A DNA stretch of 64,000 nucleotides from Arthrobacter terrae (GTDB taxonomy: Bacteria > Actinomycetota > Actinomycetes > Actinomycetales > Micrococcaceae): assembly GCF_015708085.1 (NCBI RefSeq), contig NZ_JADNYM010000019.1:1-64000 (forward strand), given 5' to 3'. How positions within the stretch are numbered: the first letter of the stretch is position 1; each line of letters starts with the position of its first letter. The notes beneath the pieces are model-generated. The model was not told the DNA's origin, did not search any database, and saw nothing but the letters and a program-made list of their open reading frames with translations. This document shows positions 7,850 to 16,444 of this stretch, piece after piece. The translations under genes were made by a program, and so were the position numbers.

Positions 7850-7924
7850 TGTCAAACCCCGGTCATCGATGGTCTTCCTCCGGCCCTGCAACAACAAGGC
7901 CATAATCGCGCGGTAATCGGCCAT
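7850..7924 (-). mobile_element. Possible IstA-like (IS21) N-terminal fragment
   Basis: An ATG at 7924, with an AAGGGGGCAAAG ribosome binding site, opens MADYRAIMALLLQGRRKTIDD, which resembles the first residues of IS21-type IstA transposases in Actinobacteria. Similarity is lost after about 25 codons. The well-formed ribosome site on a fragment this short suggests the front of a deleted element. This is recollection of family ends, not a search result. Confidence 0.35.
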
Positions 7925-8486
7925 AATCTTTGCCCCCTTGCAAAGAAACGGTGGCGCTCAACGCACCGCCGTAAATGACAGAAAACCACGAACAACCAAC
8001 AAGCGGGACCACAAACGCAGATACCCGGACACGTCCTACCACCAGAGGCTATGCGCCAATCGCCTCGGGGGTGGGTCCTGGGCCGGTCCCCATTTTGTCA
8101 GTAGCGTAGTCGCGGCCGCGGCGCTTAAATACGGTCTGACACGGCCTAAACTGCTCCGGCGGGACCCGGTGGTGATCGCCGAATAGCGCCCGGACACGCC
8201 GTCGGAGCGACTCACAGTGGATTGTTTGAGTTTCGACCCGCATGAGGGCTGCCCCTTGCGGTGACCGTGCCGATGGTGGTCATAATTATGTCTAGAGCCA
8301 GGGGGACGGGTCCTGCTGCCTACAGGCTCGCCGGCGTCGGCACCAGCGTCAGCGACTCCGTCGGCACCCCGTCAGCACTTCGCACAACCTCTGTCCGCAA
8401 GACACATTGAACCAATGGGCTGGGCGCAGCGCTCTCTTGCGGGAATCGATTGACAATCTCTTCCTCCATCACAAACACTAAGGTTT
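7925..8486. other. Non-coding or decayed region, about 560 bp
   Basis: No frame gives recognisable protein. The stretch lies between mobile-element remnants and an ArsR gene and is probably further decayed insertion-sequence DNA. The final 60 bp must hold the promoter of the ArsR gene. No tRNA or stable hairpin was noticed. Confidence 0.4.
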
Positions 8487-8798
8487 GTGCCTAACTATTA
8501 CGAAGAGCTCGACTCTGTGCTCCGCGCTCTCGCGGATCCCACACGCCGAGCCGTCGTAGAGCGATTGGCGAAGTCCCCAGCGGTCGTGTCCGAACTCGCG
8601 GCACCGTTCGAGATGGCGTTGCCGTCGCTCATGCAGCACTTGCGCGTCCTCGAGAACGCGGGAGTAGTCACGTCGGAGAAACTTGGACGGACCCGCACCG
8701 TGAGCCTGCGACCGGGTGCCCTCGACGTTCTGCACCTGTGGCTCGGTGAGCATCGAACAGCACGCCGACCGGCTTGGCATCCTCCTCACCCTCACTAA
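8487..8798 (+). CDS. ArsR-family transcriptional regulator, 3' end frameshifted
   Basis: A winged-helix repressor of 103 residues with the ArsR hallmarks ADPTRRAVVERL (16-27), a recognition region with PSLMQHLRVLENAGVV (46-61) and the wing SEKLGRTRTVSL (63-74). No metal-binding CxC motif is present, so it belongs to the group that regulates SRPBCC or DHFR-like neighbours. The expected ending (ADRLGILLTLTNPKEI) is present in the +1 frame and terminates at 8814, just before the next ATG, so a frameshift near 8758 replaced the last 17 residues. The DNA-binding domain is intact and may still work. The start is GTG with AAGG upstream. Confidence 0.8.
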   Translation: MPNYYEELDSVLRALADPTRRAVVERLAKSPAVVSELAAPFEMALPSLMQHLRVLENAGVVTSEKLGRTRTVSLRPGALDVLHLWLGEHRTARRPAWHPPHPH

Positions 8799-8815
8799 CC
8801 CGAAGGAAATCTGAT

Positions 8816-9460
8816 ATGACCCGCGTTCGCATGAACCTGTTCACCTCATTGGACGGATACACGCCAGCCAACCCGACGCCGCACGATCCGATGGGCGGAG
8901 ATTGGGGACGCCTCACGGAGACGTATGGCGCGACCCGAACGTTCCGGGAGAAGGTATTCGGCGAGACCAGCGGCGCTGGAACGACCGGCGTCGATGATCG
9001 ATACGCCGTCGCGTTCTTCGAGGGCGTCGGTTCCGAGATCATGGGGGCCGGCATGTTCGGGCTCCACGCCTTTCCAGAGGACCCGGACTGGAAAGGCTGG
9101 TGGGGTGACATGCCGTCGTTCGGAACCCCGGTCTACGTCCTCACCCATACCGCGCCGCGTCCGTCGATCCCGATGGAGGCCGGGACTACGTTCCATTTCC
9201 GCAGCACCGTAATTGAGGACGTGCTCGCGGAGGCGGTCGAGGCCGCAGGCGACCTGGACGTGCGAGTGGGCGGTGGTTACAGCACAGCCCGTGATTTCCT
9301 GCGCGCCGGCCTGGTCGACGACTTGCACCTTACAGTGGCCCCGATCTTCCTCGGCCGGGGCAACCGGCTGTGGGATGACCTGCGCGCCTTCGAACTGACC
9401 TACCAAGTAACGACGGAAGTGGCTGAAAGCGGCACGATCCACCTCACCCTGACGCGATAG
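8816..9460 (+). CDS. Dihydrofolate reductase-like (RibD C-terminal domain) protein
   Basis: The 214-residue protein begins with the MNLFTSLDGY signature of the RibD C-terminal/DHFR-like family. It carries the expected DVRVGGGYSTARDFLRAGLVDDLHLTVAP segment near 157-185 (shown here by its ends only, VGGG and HLTVAP) and FLGRGNRLWDD near 188-198. Members are NAD(P)H-binding reductases of mostly unknown substrate, typically encoded beside ArsR regulators and SRPBCC proteins. ATG 8816 follows the original ArsR stop by one base, with GAAGGAAA upstream, and marks the family start. Operon with the ArsR gene is likely. Confidence 0.85.
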   Translation: MTRVRMNLFTSLDGYTPANPTPHDPMGGDWGRLTETYGATRTFREKVFGETSGAGTTGVDDRYAVAFFEGVGSEIMGAGMFGLHAFPEDPDWKGWWGDMPSFGTPVYVLTHTAPRPSIPMEAGTTFHFRSTVIEDVLAEAVEAAGDLDVRVGGGYSTARDFLRAGLVDDLHLTVAPIFLGRGNRLWDDLRAFELTYQVTTEVAESGTIHLTLTR

Positions 9461-9470
9461 AAACGTACTC

Positions 9471-9972
9471 ATGACCATCCAACGACGACTCGCCCGCTCT
9501 GGTTTCACCCGGACCCGTGACTACCCAGCATCTGTGGAGTGCCTCTGGGGCGCGTTCGCTGACGAGAAGCAGAAGCTGGGCTGGTGGGCGGCGGTAACAG
9601 CATGGAGGCCCGCGACTGGTCCTTCGACGTCCGCGTCGGAGGACGGGACATAGCTAAGGGCAAATTTCACAACGGTCCCGTCTCTCGGTACGAGGCCACA
9701 GACACCGGCATTGTGGAGCACAGCCGCATCGCCACGATATACGACATGTGGCTCGATAGGATCCACACGTCGGCGCCGATGGCGTTGTTGGAGTTCGACA
9801 CGATCGACGAGCGCACCCGATTCACGCACGTCGATCGCAGTGTCTTCTTCGACCGGTTAAGGGCTGACAGCGACTTCGGTATTGGGCGTCGGTGCTGACC
9901 GGGTTCGAGCACATGATCGAGGCGTGGCCCGGTGATGCCCGGGGCAGACCCTTACCGGATAGAGATCACTGA
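9471..9972 (+). pseudogene. SRPBCC (AHSA1-like) protein, frameshifted
   Basis: The pieces of an AHSA1-type lipid-binding domain lie in three frames. The front is MTIQRRLARSGFTRTRDYPA to DEKQKLGWW. The middle (from about 9584) runs from GGGNSMEARDW to RSVFFDRLRAD. The end is VLTGFEHMIEAWPGDA, stopping at 9970-9972. Two frameshifts, near 9590 and 9885, separate them. This family normally follows an ArsR regulator and DHFR-like gene in actinobacterial operons, as here. The intact protein would be about 165 residues. The combination with the ArsR frameshift shows that the operon is decaying. Confidence 0.85.
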
Positions 9973-10102
9973 CCTCCAGCGGTAAGCAACCGCTGCGCGT
10001 CCCCGCACTTGGTGCACATTTTTTATAACGTCTGCATCACTATTTGCCACGCCACGGCGGGCGGCACCGGCACGTCTGGGTCCCCAGGTTCATACTGGGA
10101 CC

Positions 10103-10450
10103 ATGGGGAATGGCTACGAAACACGTCGAGGACCAATGCAGCACTCTACCCGGTACCGGCAATATTACCCATCGGTGATCGTCCTGCTGCTCGTTCTGGC
10201 TTTCTGGACTGTCGCAGTGCTCGGCGGTCTGGCTCTGTTGCGCTCCGGACGTGCACCCCTTGAAACGCTGACGTGGCTATATGCCGTGCTGGTGCTGATC
10301 GTGGGGTCACCCATCGCCCTCTGCCTGGCCGTTGTCGATATATTTCGCCGGATCCGGCGCGAACTGTGGGAATACCGGCAATTGGGCAGGGACCGTCAGC
10401 TGCAGACCGCTAAGAGCGCACTTTCTTTTTCCGACCGTAACCGCGCCTAG
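10103..10450 (+). CDS. Small membrane protein, two predicted helices
   Basis: An unrecognised 115-residue protein. Two hydrophobic segments, near residues 24-45 (VIVLLLVLAFWTVAVLGGLAL) and 57-80 (WLYAVLVLIVGSPIALCLAVV), are joined by a short RSGRAPLET loop. A basic, amphipathic tail (RRIRRELWEYRQLGRDRQ) probably lies in the cytoplasm. It precedes a potassium-channel remnant. Promoter and function cannot be told. Confidence 0.6.
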   Translation: MGNGYETRRGPMQHSTRYRQYYPSVIVLLLVLAFWTVAVLGGLALLRSGRAPLETLTWLYAVLVLIVGSPIALCLAVVDIFRRIRRELWEYRQLGRDRQLQTAKSALSFSDRNRA

Positions 10451-10469
10451 CGAATTCCCCGCGTGCGAG

Positions 10470-10735
10470 CGCGCAGCAGAGTGGCCACTAATCCTAAGTT
10501 CTGTCCTTTTCCTGGCGGCCTACTCCGTCCAGGTCTTGGTATCTGGAGCGGTCACAGACGTGGCCGGATGGTTCATGACGATCATCTGGGGATCGTTCCT
10601 GGTTGATTACGCGGTATCGCACTTCGTGGCCGGGCGGCTACTTATGTGATGGCCGCGTCCGGATTGTTGGTCTCCATCCGCGCGCTGGTCATCTACAACG
10701 GCAACGCTATCGAGCTAGTTGGGAGGTATCGGCCG
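10470..10735 (+). pseudogene. Remnant of a voltage-gated potassium channel family gene
   Basis: The stretch EWPLILSSVLFLAAYSVQVLV ... WGSFLVDYAVSHFVAGRL (given in part) resembles the first two helices of actinobacterial six-helix potassium channels, where EWPL and VDY are conserved. A stop follows at about 10647. A shifted frame then gives LLVSIRALVIYNGNAIELVGRY, similar to the later LRLLRLV.. segment. The pore (TVGYG) is absent, so the gene is an N-terminal remnant with an internal deletion. The assignment rests on pattern memory. Confidence 0.5.
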
Positions 10736-10743
10736 GTAAGAAG

Positions 10744-11166
10744 CTACTCGGCGGACGGCCGCTGGCGTTGCCGTTTTGTTGCTGACCGCTGCTGCTTTGC
10801 GGCGAGGTGCCGCCGCCGCGAGCTCCGCGTGGGCTTAGTCGGACGGCGGTCCGCCGCATCGGGAGCAAGACCGGCGCTGATGAGTTCGGCGAGTTTGCCC
10901 AGGGCGATTTCGCGATTGCGGAGTTGGGAGCGACGCTCGGAGGCGGTCACAGTGATCACTCCGGCAATGAGACGCCTTCCCAGACGAGTAACTAACATCA
11001 TCCGCTGTGTTTCGGAGAGCACAGCGGAGTCGGCAATGTTCCAGGAGAGCTCGACGCGACTGTCCGACGTGTTCACGTGCTGACCGCCGGGCCCGGACGA
11101 ACGCGAAAACCTCCAGCCGAGTTCCGATGCGGGAATCGTGAGCGCATGGGAGACGTCCAGATCCAT
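10744..11166 (-). CDS. arfB: Alternative ribosome-rescue factor ArfB
   Basis: A 140-residue class-I release-factor-like protein. The catalytic GGQ motif is at 27-29 within SSGPGGQHVN, the context specific to codon-independent peptidyl-tRNA hydrolases of the ArfB/YaeJ group. The domain that reads stop codons is absent. The C-terminus is basic (KPTRSSRRRHLAAKQQRSATKRQRQR) and would enter the mRNA channel of stalled ribosomes. ATG 11166 matches the family start, although its ribosome site is poor. It lies 76 bp after rnz in the same direction and may be transcribed with it. Confidence 0.92.
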   Translation of the reverse strand: MDLDVSHALTIPASELGWRFSRSSGPGGQHVNTSDSRVELSWNIADSAVLSETQRMMLVTRLGRRLIAGVITVTASERRSQLRNREIALGKLAELISAGLAPDAADRRPTKPTRSSRRRHLAAKQQRSATKRQRQRPSAE

Positions 11167-11242
11167 GTAATAAGTGTTACACGATGCGCCGCGCCGGGGT
11201 CGCGGCGCGTCGCTTGTTGGCGGCGAGGGACAGAGCCGAAAC

Positions 11243-12145
11243 CTAAGTCGGTCGGGGCGGACTCTGCCGCCGTTTGGGCAAGGCGATGCGGTCCAAGTCA
11301 TTTGCGGCCGTAACGGTTGCTCCGCCGGCGCGGATGCGGGCCTGGCCTGCGAGCGGGGATACGTTGGCGTACCGGGACGAGAAATGCGTAAGAACCAAAG
11401 TGCCGACGGCGGCCCGGGCCGCCAAGGCGCCTGCCTGACCGGCGGTGAGGTGGCGGTACTGCCGGGCAAGGTCTGCATCGTCGTCGCTGAAGGTGCATTC
11501 GGCCACGAGCAGGTCCGCGCCTTCTGCAAGCTCCTCGGCACCCGCGCACGGCGCTGTGTCCATGACGAAGGCGACGCGTTGGCCCGGCCGCCGTATGCTG
11601 ACGTCCGCAAGCCGGACGCCGCGCAGTGTTCCCTCGCGCTGCAGGCGCCCGGTATCCGGGCCGGCAATGCCGGCAGCCGTGAGGCGTTCCGGCAGGAGGG
11701 TGCGGCCGTCGGGCTCCACCAGCCGGTAGCCATACGTTTCAATCCGGTGATGCAGCGGCTGGACTTCCAAGCCTGGCGCGATCGCCCCGGCGCTCCCATG
11801 CGGGTGCAGCCGCAGGTCGATCCCCGGGGTGGCAAGGGACACCAGAGCCCGGACCACGTCCTCGCCGGATGCGGGGTAGTGCAGGTGCACCGGGTGTGCC
11901 ACACCGTCCAGGGCCATCCGGGAAAGCACGCCCGGCAGGCCGAAACAGTGGTCACCGTGGACATGGGTGAGGCAGATGCGCGTGACCTGTCCGGCTGAGA
12001 CCCCGGCATAGATCATTTGCCGTTGAGTGCCCTCGCCGGGATCAAAGAGCAGGCCTTCGCCGTCCCAGCGCAACAGATAGCCGTTGTGGTTGCGCGTTCG
12101 CGTCGGGACTTGCGAGGCGGTGCCGAGAACGACGAGTTCACGCAT
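11243..12145 (-). CDS. rnz: Ribonuclease Z
   Basis: The 300-residue metallo-beta-lactamase-fold nuclease has GTASQVPTRTRNHNGYLL at the N-terminus (8-25), the zinc motif H61-x-H63-x-D65-H66 (THVHGDHCFGLPG) and the D-T-A-P loop near 196. A late His is in LVLTHFSSRY. It processes tRNA 3' ends in the cytoplasm and is of normal length for a short-form RNase Z. It lies 9 bp downstream of the EEP nuclease gene and upstream of arfB, forming a compact minus-strand group concerned with RNA and nucleic acids. Confidence 0.93.
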   Translation of the reverse strand: MRELVVLGTASQVPTRTRNHNGYLLRWDGEGLLFDPGEGTQRQMIYAGVSAGQVTRICLTHVHGDHCFGLPGVLSRMALDGVAHPVHLHYPASGEDVVRALVSLATPGIDLRLHPHGSAGAIAPGLEVQPLHHRIETYGYRLVEPDGRTLLPERLTAAGIAGPDTGRLQREGTLRGVRLADVSIRRPGQRVAFVMDTAPCAGAEELAEGADLLVAECTFSDDDADLARQYRHLTAGQAGALAARAAVGTLVLTHFSSRYANVSPLAGQARIRAGGATVTAANDLDRIALPKRRQSPPRPT

Positions 12146-12154
12146 GCCGAAGGG

Positions 12155-12847
12155 TTAGAGGTATTCGGCGGAGATCAGGATCGGCATATGGTCGGACTTG
12201 CCGCGCGGCAAAGTTTCCACATTGGTGATATCCAGGCCCAATGAGGTAGCGAAGTCAAAGTGGCCCCGGAAAACTTTGTATCGGGTATACGTCCTGCTGT
12301 CACTCATTGTGAGGTCATAGCCGGTCTTGTTCACTTGTTCCGTGAGGTTCTTTTTGAAGAAGGGGTAGTTGAAATCCCCGACCATCAGAGTGACCAGTTC
12401 GCCACCCATGCTGAGCATTTCAACGTGCGCGGCGTGGATCTGCTTGCGGCGCAGCGAATTAGACGCCGTCAGCGGTGCGGCGTGAAACGACGCGATGGCA
12501 AGGTTGCGCCCGGTCTCACGATCGATCAGCCGGGTTGCGATCAGCCGCTCGTGGGCCGGTGCGAGCATCCGATCGTGCATGGACTTTTTGAGCGCAAAGG
12601 CCTTCGTCTCCAATGCCGTGAAGCGGTCCCTGCGGTAGTACATTGCCAGGCCCAGCCGGTTGCCCTTGGTTGAATCCGCCAGGTGCAGGTGTCCTACGGT
12701 CTCCGGGAGTTCGGCAGCGTCGCACTCCTGCAGGCACAGCAGATCGATTCCGGCATCCTTGGCCAGCTCAACGAGTTCATCGCTCGCGTGGTTCTTCCGG
12801 AGGTTATAACTGATGACTCGTAGCAGGGGAAAACCTCTTCCGGTCAA
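12155..12847 (-). CDS. Endonuclease/exonuclease/phosphatase family protein
   Basis: The 230-residue protein has the EEP fold order: VISYNLRKNHAS (N-term Asn), LLCLQECD with the metal-binding Glu near 43, IASFHAAPLT, LMVGDFNYP (catalytic Asp/Asn near 157) and a final SDHMPI with Asp-His near 220. Such enzymes cleave phosphodiesters in DNA, RNA, lipids or small molecules, and the substrate here is open. The start is uncertain: the frame begins at TTG 12847 with no good ribosome site. It is the first gene of the minus-strand group ending in arfB and is divergent from the acyl-CoA dehydrogenase gene. Confidence 0.85.
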   Translation of the reverse strand: MTGRGFPLLRVISYNLRKNHASDELVELAKDAGIDLLCLQECDAAELPETVGHLHLADSTKGNRLGLAMYYRRDRFTALETKAFALKKSMHDRMLAPAHERLIATRLIDRETGRNLAIASFHAAPLTASNSLRRKQIHAAHVEMLSMGGELVTLMVGDFNYPFFKKNLTEQVNKTGYDLTMSDSRTYTRYKVFRGHFDFATSLGLDITNVETLPRGKSDHMPILISAEYL

Positions 12848-12941
12848 TCGGGGTGAGTTACCATCTACTGCTTAGTTTAGCAACGGGTCGCCGCAGGCAA
12901 AGTAATTCTGCTGCCGGGTCGCACCGCCGTGCTTGAATCGT

Positions 12942-12972
12942 AAACAATTTGCAGATAGTGTGCAAATTGTTT
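12942..12972. promoter_or_regulatory. Perfect 12+12 bp inverted-repeat operator
   Basis: AAACAATTTGCA (12942-12953) and its exact complement TGCAAATTGTTT (12961-12972) are separated by 7 bp. The site lies 50 bp before the acyl-CoA dehydrogenase ATG, in AT-rich sequence between divergent genes. The size and symmetry fit a TetR-family operator, and the nearest candidate repressor is the TetR gene at 16441 in the same cluster. Confidence 0.75.
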
Positions 12973-13022
12973 GTGAAGGTGAGCTGGACCACTGCTGCGC
13001 AGCGCAGGAAGAGGATGAAACC

Positions 13023-14255
13023 ATGGCCGAACGCGAAGTGAATGTGGACTATTTCCGGCTTGACGACGCCTTGACGGATGATGAGCGGGCGCTCCGGGAC
13101 CGGATTCGGGCCTACGTTGCCTCCGATATCCTGCCGATGATCAACGATTATTGGGAACGCGCGGACTTCCCTGCGGAACTACTCCCGGGCCTGGCCCGAC
13201 TGGGCGTCATCGGAAGTACCATCGACGGATATGGCTGCCCGGGGCTGAGCCGGCGGGCGGCGGGAATCGTAGCGCGGGAGATGGCCCGGGGCGACGGATC
13301 GATCAACACCTTTCTGGGCGTGCATTCGAGTCTGTGCATGGGCGCCATCAATATGCTGGGCAGCGAGGAACAGAAGCAGCGCTGGCTCCCGCCCCTGGCC
13401 ACGCTGGAAAAGACTGGCGCCTTCGCGCTGACGGAGCCGGCGCACGGCTCGGATTCGGTGGCATTGGAAACCAGCGCACGTCGGGACGGGGATGATTTTG
13501 TGCTCAATGGGCACAAACGGTGGATCGGGAACGGAGACCGGGCCGACGTCGTGGTGATCTTTGCCCGCGACGTTGCGGATTCCCAGGTGAAGGCCTTTGT
13601 GCTGGAGAAGGGCGACGACGTCCTGGTGCAGGGCGACGACGTCCCCGCGACGAGCGGCGACGGCGCCTACCCTGCCGGGTACCGTCCGACGGTGATCACC
13701 GGCAAGATCGGGAAGCGTGCCATTATGCAGGCGGACATTGTGCTGGAGGATCTGCGGATCCCCGCGCGGAATGTCTTGGAATTCTGCAATTCCTTCAAGG
13801 ACGTGTCCTTGGTGCTGACGGCAACCCGCGGCGGCGCTGCGTGGGAGGCCGTGGGGCACGGCATGGCGGCCTACGAGATCGCCGCGGCCTACGCCCTTGA
13901 GCGCAGGCAGTTCGGCAAGCCGATCGGTTCCTTCCAGCTGGTGCAAGGCAGGCTCGCCAACATGCTCAGCGAGCTGACGTCCATGCAGCTGATGTGCACG
14001 CGGATGGCGGAGCTCGCCGAGGCGGGCCAGCTGACCGGACCTATGGCCTCCATGGTCAAAATGTCCACGGCACAAAAAGGGAAGTGGATCTGCGCCGAGG
14101 CCAGGGACATCCTGGCCGGCAACGGTCTGCTGCTGGAACGGCACGTGGCACGGCACCTGACGGACATGGATGTGGTGAGTACCTACGAGGGCACCGATTC
14201 CATCCAGTCCCTGCTGGTGGGCCGGGACATCACCGGTATTTCCGCGTTCAAGTAG
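13023..14255 (+). CDS. Acyl-CoA dehydrogenase (glutaryl-CoA dehydrogenase-like)
   Basis: A 410-residue flavoprotein that oxidises acyl-CoA to enoyl-CoA. FAD and substrate signatures are clear: GAFALTEPAHGSDS (about 136-149), GHKRWIGNGDRADV, a RRQFGKPIGSFQLVQGRLA segment and the active-site YEGTDSIQSLLVGR near the C-terminus, where Glu is the likely catalytic base. The short extra loop (VQGDDVPATSGDGAYPAG) and overall layout resemble glutaryl-CoA dehydrogenases, but the substrate is not proven. ATG 13023 is chosen because GAGGAT lies just upstream. It is followed by the FadB-like gene and preceded by the operator. Confidence 0.9.
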   Translation: MAEREVNVDYFRLDDALTDDERALRDRIRAYVASDILPMINDYWERADFPAELLPGLARLGVIGSTIDGYGCPGLSRRAAGIVAREMARGDGSINTFLGVHSSLCMGAINMLGSEEQKQRWLPPLATLEKTGAFALTEPAHGSDSVALETSARRDGDDFVLNGHKRWIGNGDRADVVVIFARDVADSQVKAFVLEKGDDVLVQGDDVPATSGDGAYPAGYRPTVITGKIGKRAIMQADIVLEDLRIPARNVLEFCNSFKDVSLVLTATRGGAAWEAVGHGMAAYEIAAAYALERRQFGKPIGSFQLVQGRLANMLSELTSMQLMCTRMAELAEAGQLTGPMASMVKMSTAQKGKWICAEARDILAGNGLLLERHVARHLTDMDVVSTYEGTDSIQSLLVGRDITGISAFK

Positions 14256-14359
14256 ACAGTATTTGGCGGGGCAGTTTTACCAGGCTGTTTTTTACCAGGC
14301 AGCAGCCCGGCGGGCAGCAGCGGGATGGGCAGAGCAAACACGAAAGCGGGTTGTGCATA

Positions 14360-16444
14360 ATGAGTGAAGTTTCAACCGGACCGGTAACGGTGGAAATGAT
14401 CGACGGCGTCGCCCGGGTCACCATGTTCGGCCCGCCGGTCAATGCCTTGGGCCTGCCGCTGCGCAAGGCACTGGTGGAAGCACTTGACGGCATTGCCCAC
14501 GATCCGCAGGCAACGGCGGTACTGCTGACGGGGCAAGCCAAAGCATTCTCCGCCGGCGCGGACATTACCGAGTTCGATGCGGCCGCAAGCTCCCCGGATC
14601 TGCGCGAGCTCGTCGCCAAGGTGGAGGACTTCCCGCTGCCGGTCATCGCGGCGATCACGGGAGTGGCGCTGGGTGGGGGCCTGGAGCTGGCAATGGCGGC
14701 CAACGCGCGGATTGCCGACCCGGAAGCCCGGCTCGGCCTGCCGGAGATCACCCTCGGTCTGCTCCCCGGCGCTGGCGGAACCGGCCGCTTGCCGCGGCTG
14801 GTTGGTCCCGCACGCGCCCTTGACATGATCCTCAGCGGAAAACCAGTCTCCGCTGCCCAAGCCCACCACGACGGACTCGTCGACGCCGTATTTGCCGACC
14901 CTGCCGCGAAAGACGGCGTTCGATGGGTAGCCCACTTCGCGCTGAAGGGTGACCGGACGCGGACGCGGGACCGGCAGGAAAAGGTCGAGGTGGCGCACGC
15001 CGCCCCGGGAACTGTGGCAAAGCTGGCGGCGGTCCCGCTGCACAAGGCCAAGGATCCTTACGCAGCTCAGGCCGCCGTTGATGCCATCACCGCCGGCATT
15101 GAAGTCTCCTTCGAGACCGGGGCGCAGCTGGAGCGGGAAAAGTTCGATGAGCGGCGCCAAAGCCCCGAGTCGGCGGCCCAGCGTTACCTGTTCACCGCTG
15201 AACGTGCCGCCCGCAAACCCAGGAACCTCAGCACCGGGGTCGGCAGGCGCGTGGCCCGGGCAGGCGTCGTCGGCGCTGGAACCATGGGCAGCGGTATTGC
15301 CATGGCATTGGCAGCTGCGGGAATTCCCGTGACCATCGTTGAAGCGGAGCAGGATGCGCTGGATCGCGGCCTGGCACGGATCGTGGATAACCTCGCCACC
15401 TCGGTCGCCCATGGGAGCCGGACCGAAGCGGCCGCCAGCAGCGAGCGCGCTTTGATTGAGACCAGTCTGAACTACGGCGCACTCGCTGCGGCAGATCTTG
15501 TCATAGAGGCGGCGTTTGAGGATCTGCAGGTCAAAAAGGACATCTTTGCCACCTTGGAGCGCCATGTCCGCCCGGATGCGGTGCTGGCCTCCAATACCTC
15601 ATATTTGAACATTGATGTGCTCGCGGCCGGAACCGCCCATCCTGAGCGCGTGCTCGGTATGCACTTTTTCAGTCCCGCAAATGTGATGCCGCTGGTGGAG
15701 GTGGTCCGCGGTGCGCAAGCGGACGCCGAAGCTTTGGCCACCGGCTTCGAACTGGTCCGCCGCATCGGTAAGACGCCCGTCGTCGTCGGGGTCTGCCACG
15801 GATTTGTGGGCAATCGCATGCTGGAGGTCCGGTCTGCACAAGCCGAGCGGCTGCTGGTCGAGGGAGCTCTTCCCGGACAGGTGGATAGGGTGTTGACGGA
15901 TTTCGGCTTCCGGATGGGCCCGTTCGCCATGGGGGATATGGCCGGCTTGGACATCGGTTGGCGTAATCGCAAGGCGCAGGGCCTTACAGCGCCAGTCAGC
16001 GACGCCATCTGCAAGTCAGGTCGGTTCGGGCAGAAAACAGGCGCCGGCTTCTATGCCTATGAGGGCCGGGATCGACAGGATGACAGGTTCGTGGCGGAGC
16101 TGATCGAAGGGGTCTCGGCGGAGCTGGGCATAGTGCGGCGGCCCATTTGCGACCAGGAGATCCTGGATCGCCTGACCTTCCCGATGATCAATGAAGGTGC
16201 GCGGATCCTGGCCGAGGGCATCGCGGACCGGTCCGGGGACATCGACGTGATCTGGGTTAAAGGCTACAACTGGCCTGCCTACCGGGGCGGACCAATGTGG
16301 TACGCGGACCAGGTGGGGCTGGCGCACGTCGCGGAACGCCTGCAGCATTATGCGCTTTTGACGGGCGATGAGTCGCTGCAGCCGTCGCCGTTGTTGGGGC
16401 AGCTGGCCGACGACGGCACCACCTTTGGCGGGGACAGCCGGTGA
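14360..16444 (+). CDS. Bifunctional enoyl-CoA hydratase/3-hydroxyacyl-CoA dehydrogenase (FadB-like)
   Basis: The 694-residue protein joins two activities of beta-oxidation. Residues 1-190 are a crotonase domain (AFSAGADITEF, VALGGGLELAMAA, GLLPGAGGTGRLPRL, holding the two catalytic Glu positions). From about 297 a 3-hydroxyacyl-CoA dehydrogenase domain begins with the NAD loop GVVGAGTMGSG. It includes SNTSYLNI, GMHFFSPANVMPLVEVV with the catalytic His, and C-terminal helices ending in YNWPAYRGGPMWYAD. Length and order match the single-chain FadJ/PaaZ-like group rather than the longer Mycobacterium FadB. The gap to the dehydrogenase gene is 104 bp and holds a duplicated TTTTACCAGGC. The stop overlaps the TetR start by 4 bp. 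Confidence 0.93.
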   Translation: MSEVSTGPVTVEMIDGVARVTMFGPPVNALGLPLRKALVEALDGIAHDPQATAVLLTGQAKAFSAGADITEFDAAASSPDLRELVAKVEDFPLPVIAAITGVALGGGLELAMAANARIADPEARLGLPEITLGLLPGAGGTGRLPRLVGPARALDMILSGKPVSAAQAHHDGLVDAVFADPAAKDGVRWVAHFALKGDRTRTRDRQEKVEVAHAAPGTVAKLAAVPLHKAKDPYAAQAAVDAITAGIEVSFETGAQLEREKFDERRQSPESAAQRYLFTAERAARKPRNLSTGVGRRVARAGVVGAGTMGSGIAMALAAAGIPVTIVEAEQDALDRGLARIVDNLATSVAHGSRTEAAASSERALIETSLNYGALAAADLVIEAAFEDLQVKKDIFATLERHVRPDAVLASNTSYLNIDVLAAGTAHPERVLGMHFFSPANVMPLVEVVRGAQADAEALATGFELVRRIGKTPVVVGVCHGFVGNRMLEVRSAQAERLLVEGALPGQVDRVLTDFGFRMGPFAMGDMAGLDIGWRNRKAQGLTAPVSDAICKSGRFGQKTGAGFYAYEGRDRQDDRFVAELIEGVSAELGIVRRPICDQEILDRLTFPMINEGARILAEGIADRSGDIDVIWVKGYNWPAYRGGPMWYADQVGLAHVAERLQHYALLTGDESLQPSPLLGQLADDGTTFGGDSR

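Noticed and set aside
13179-14156. Long minus-strand frame opposite the acyl-CoA dehydrogenase
   Set aside because: It is an antisense shadow of a clearly conserved enzyme gene.
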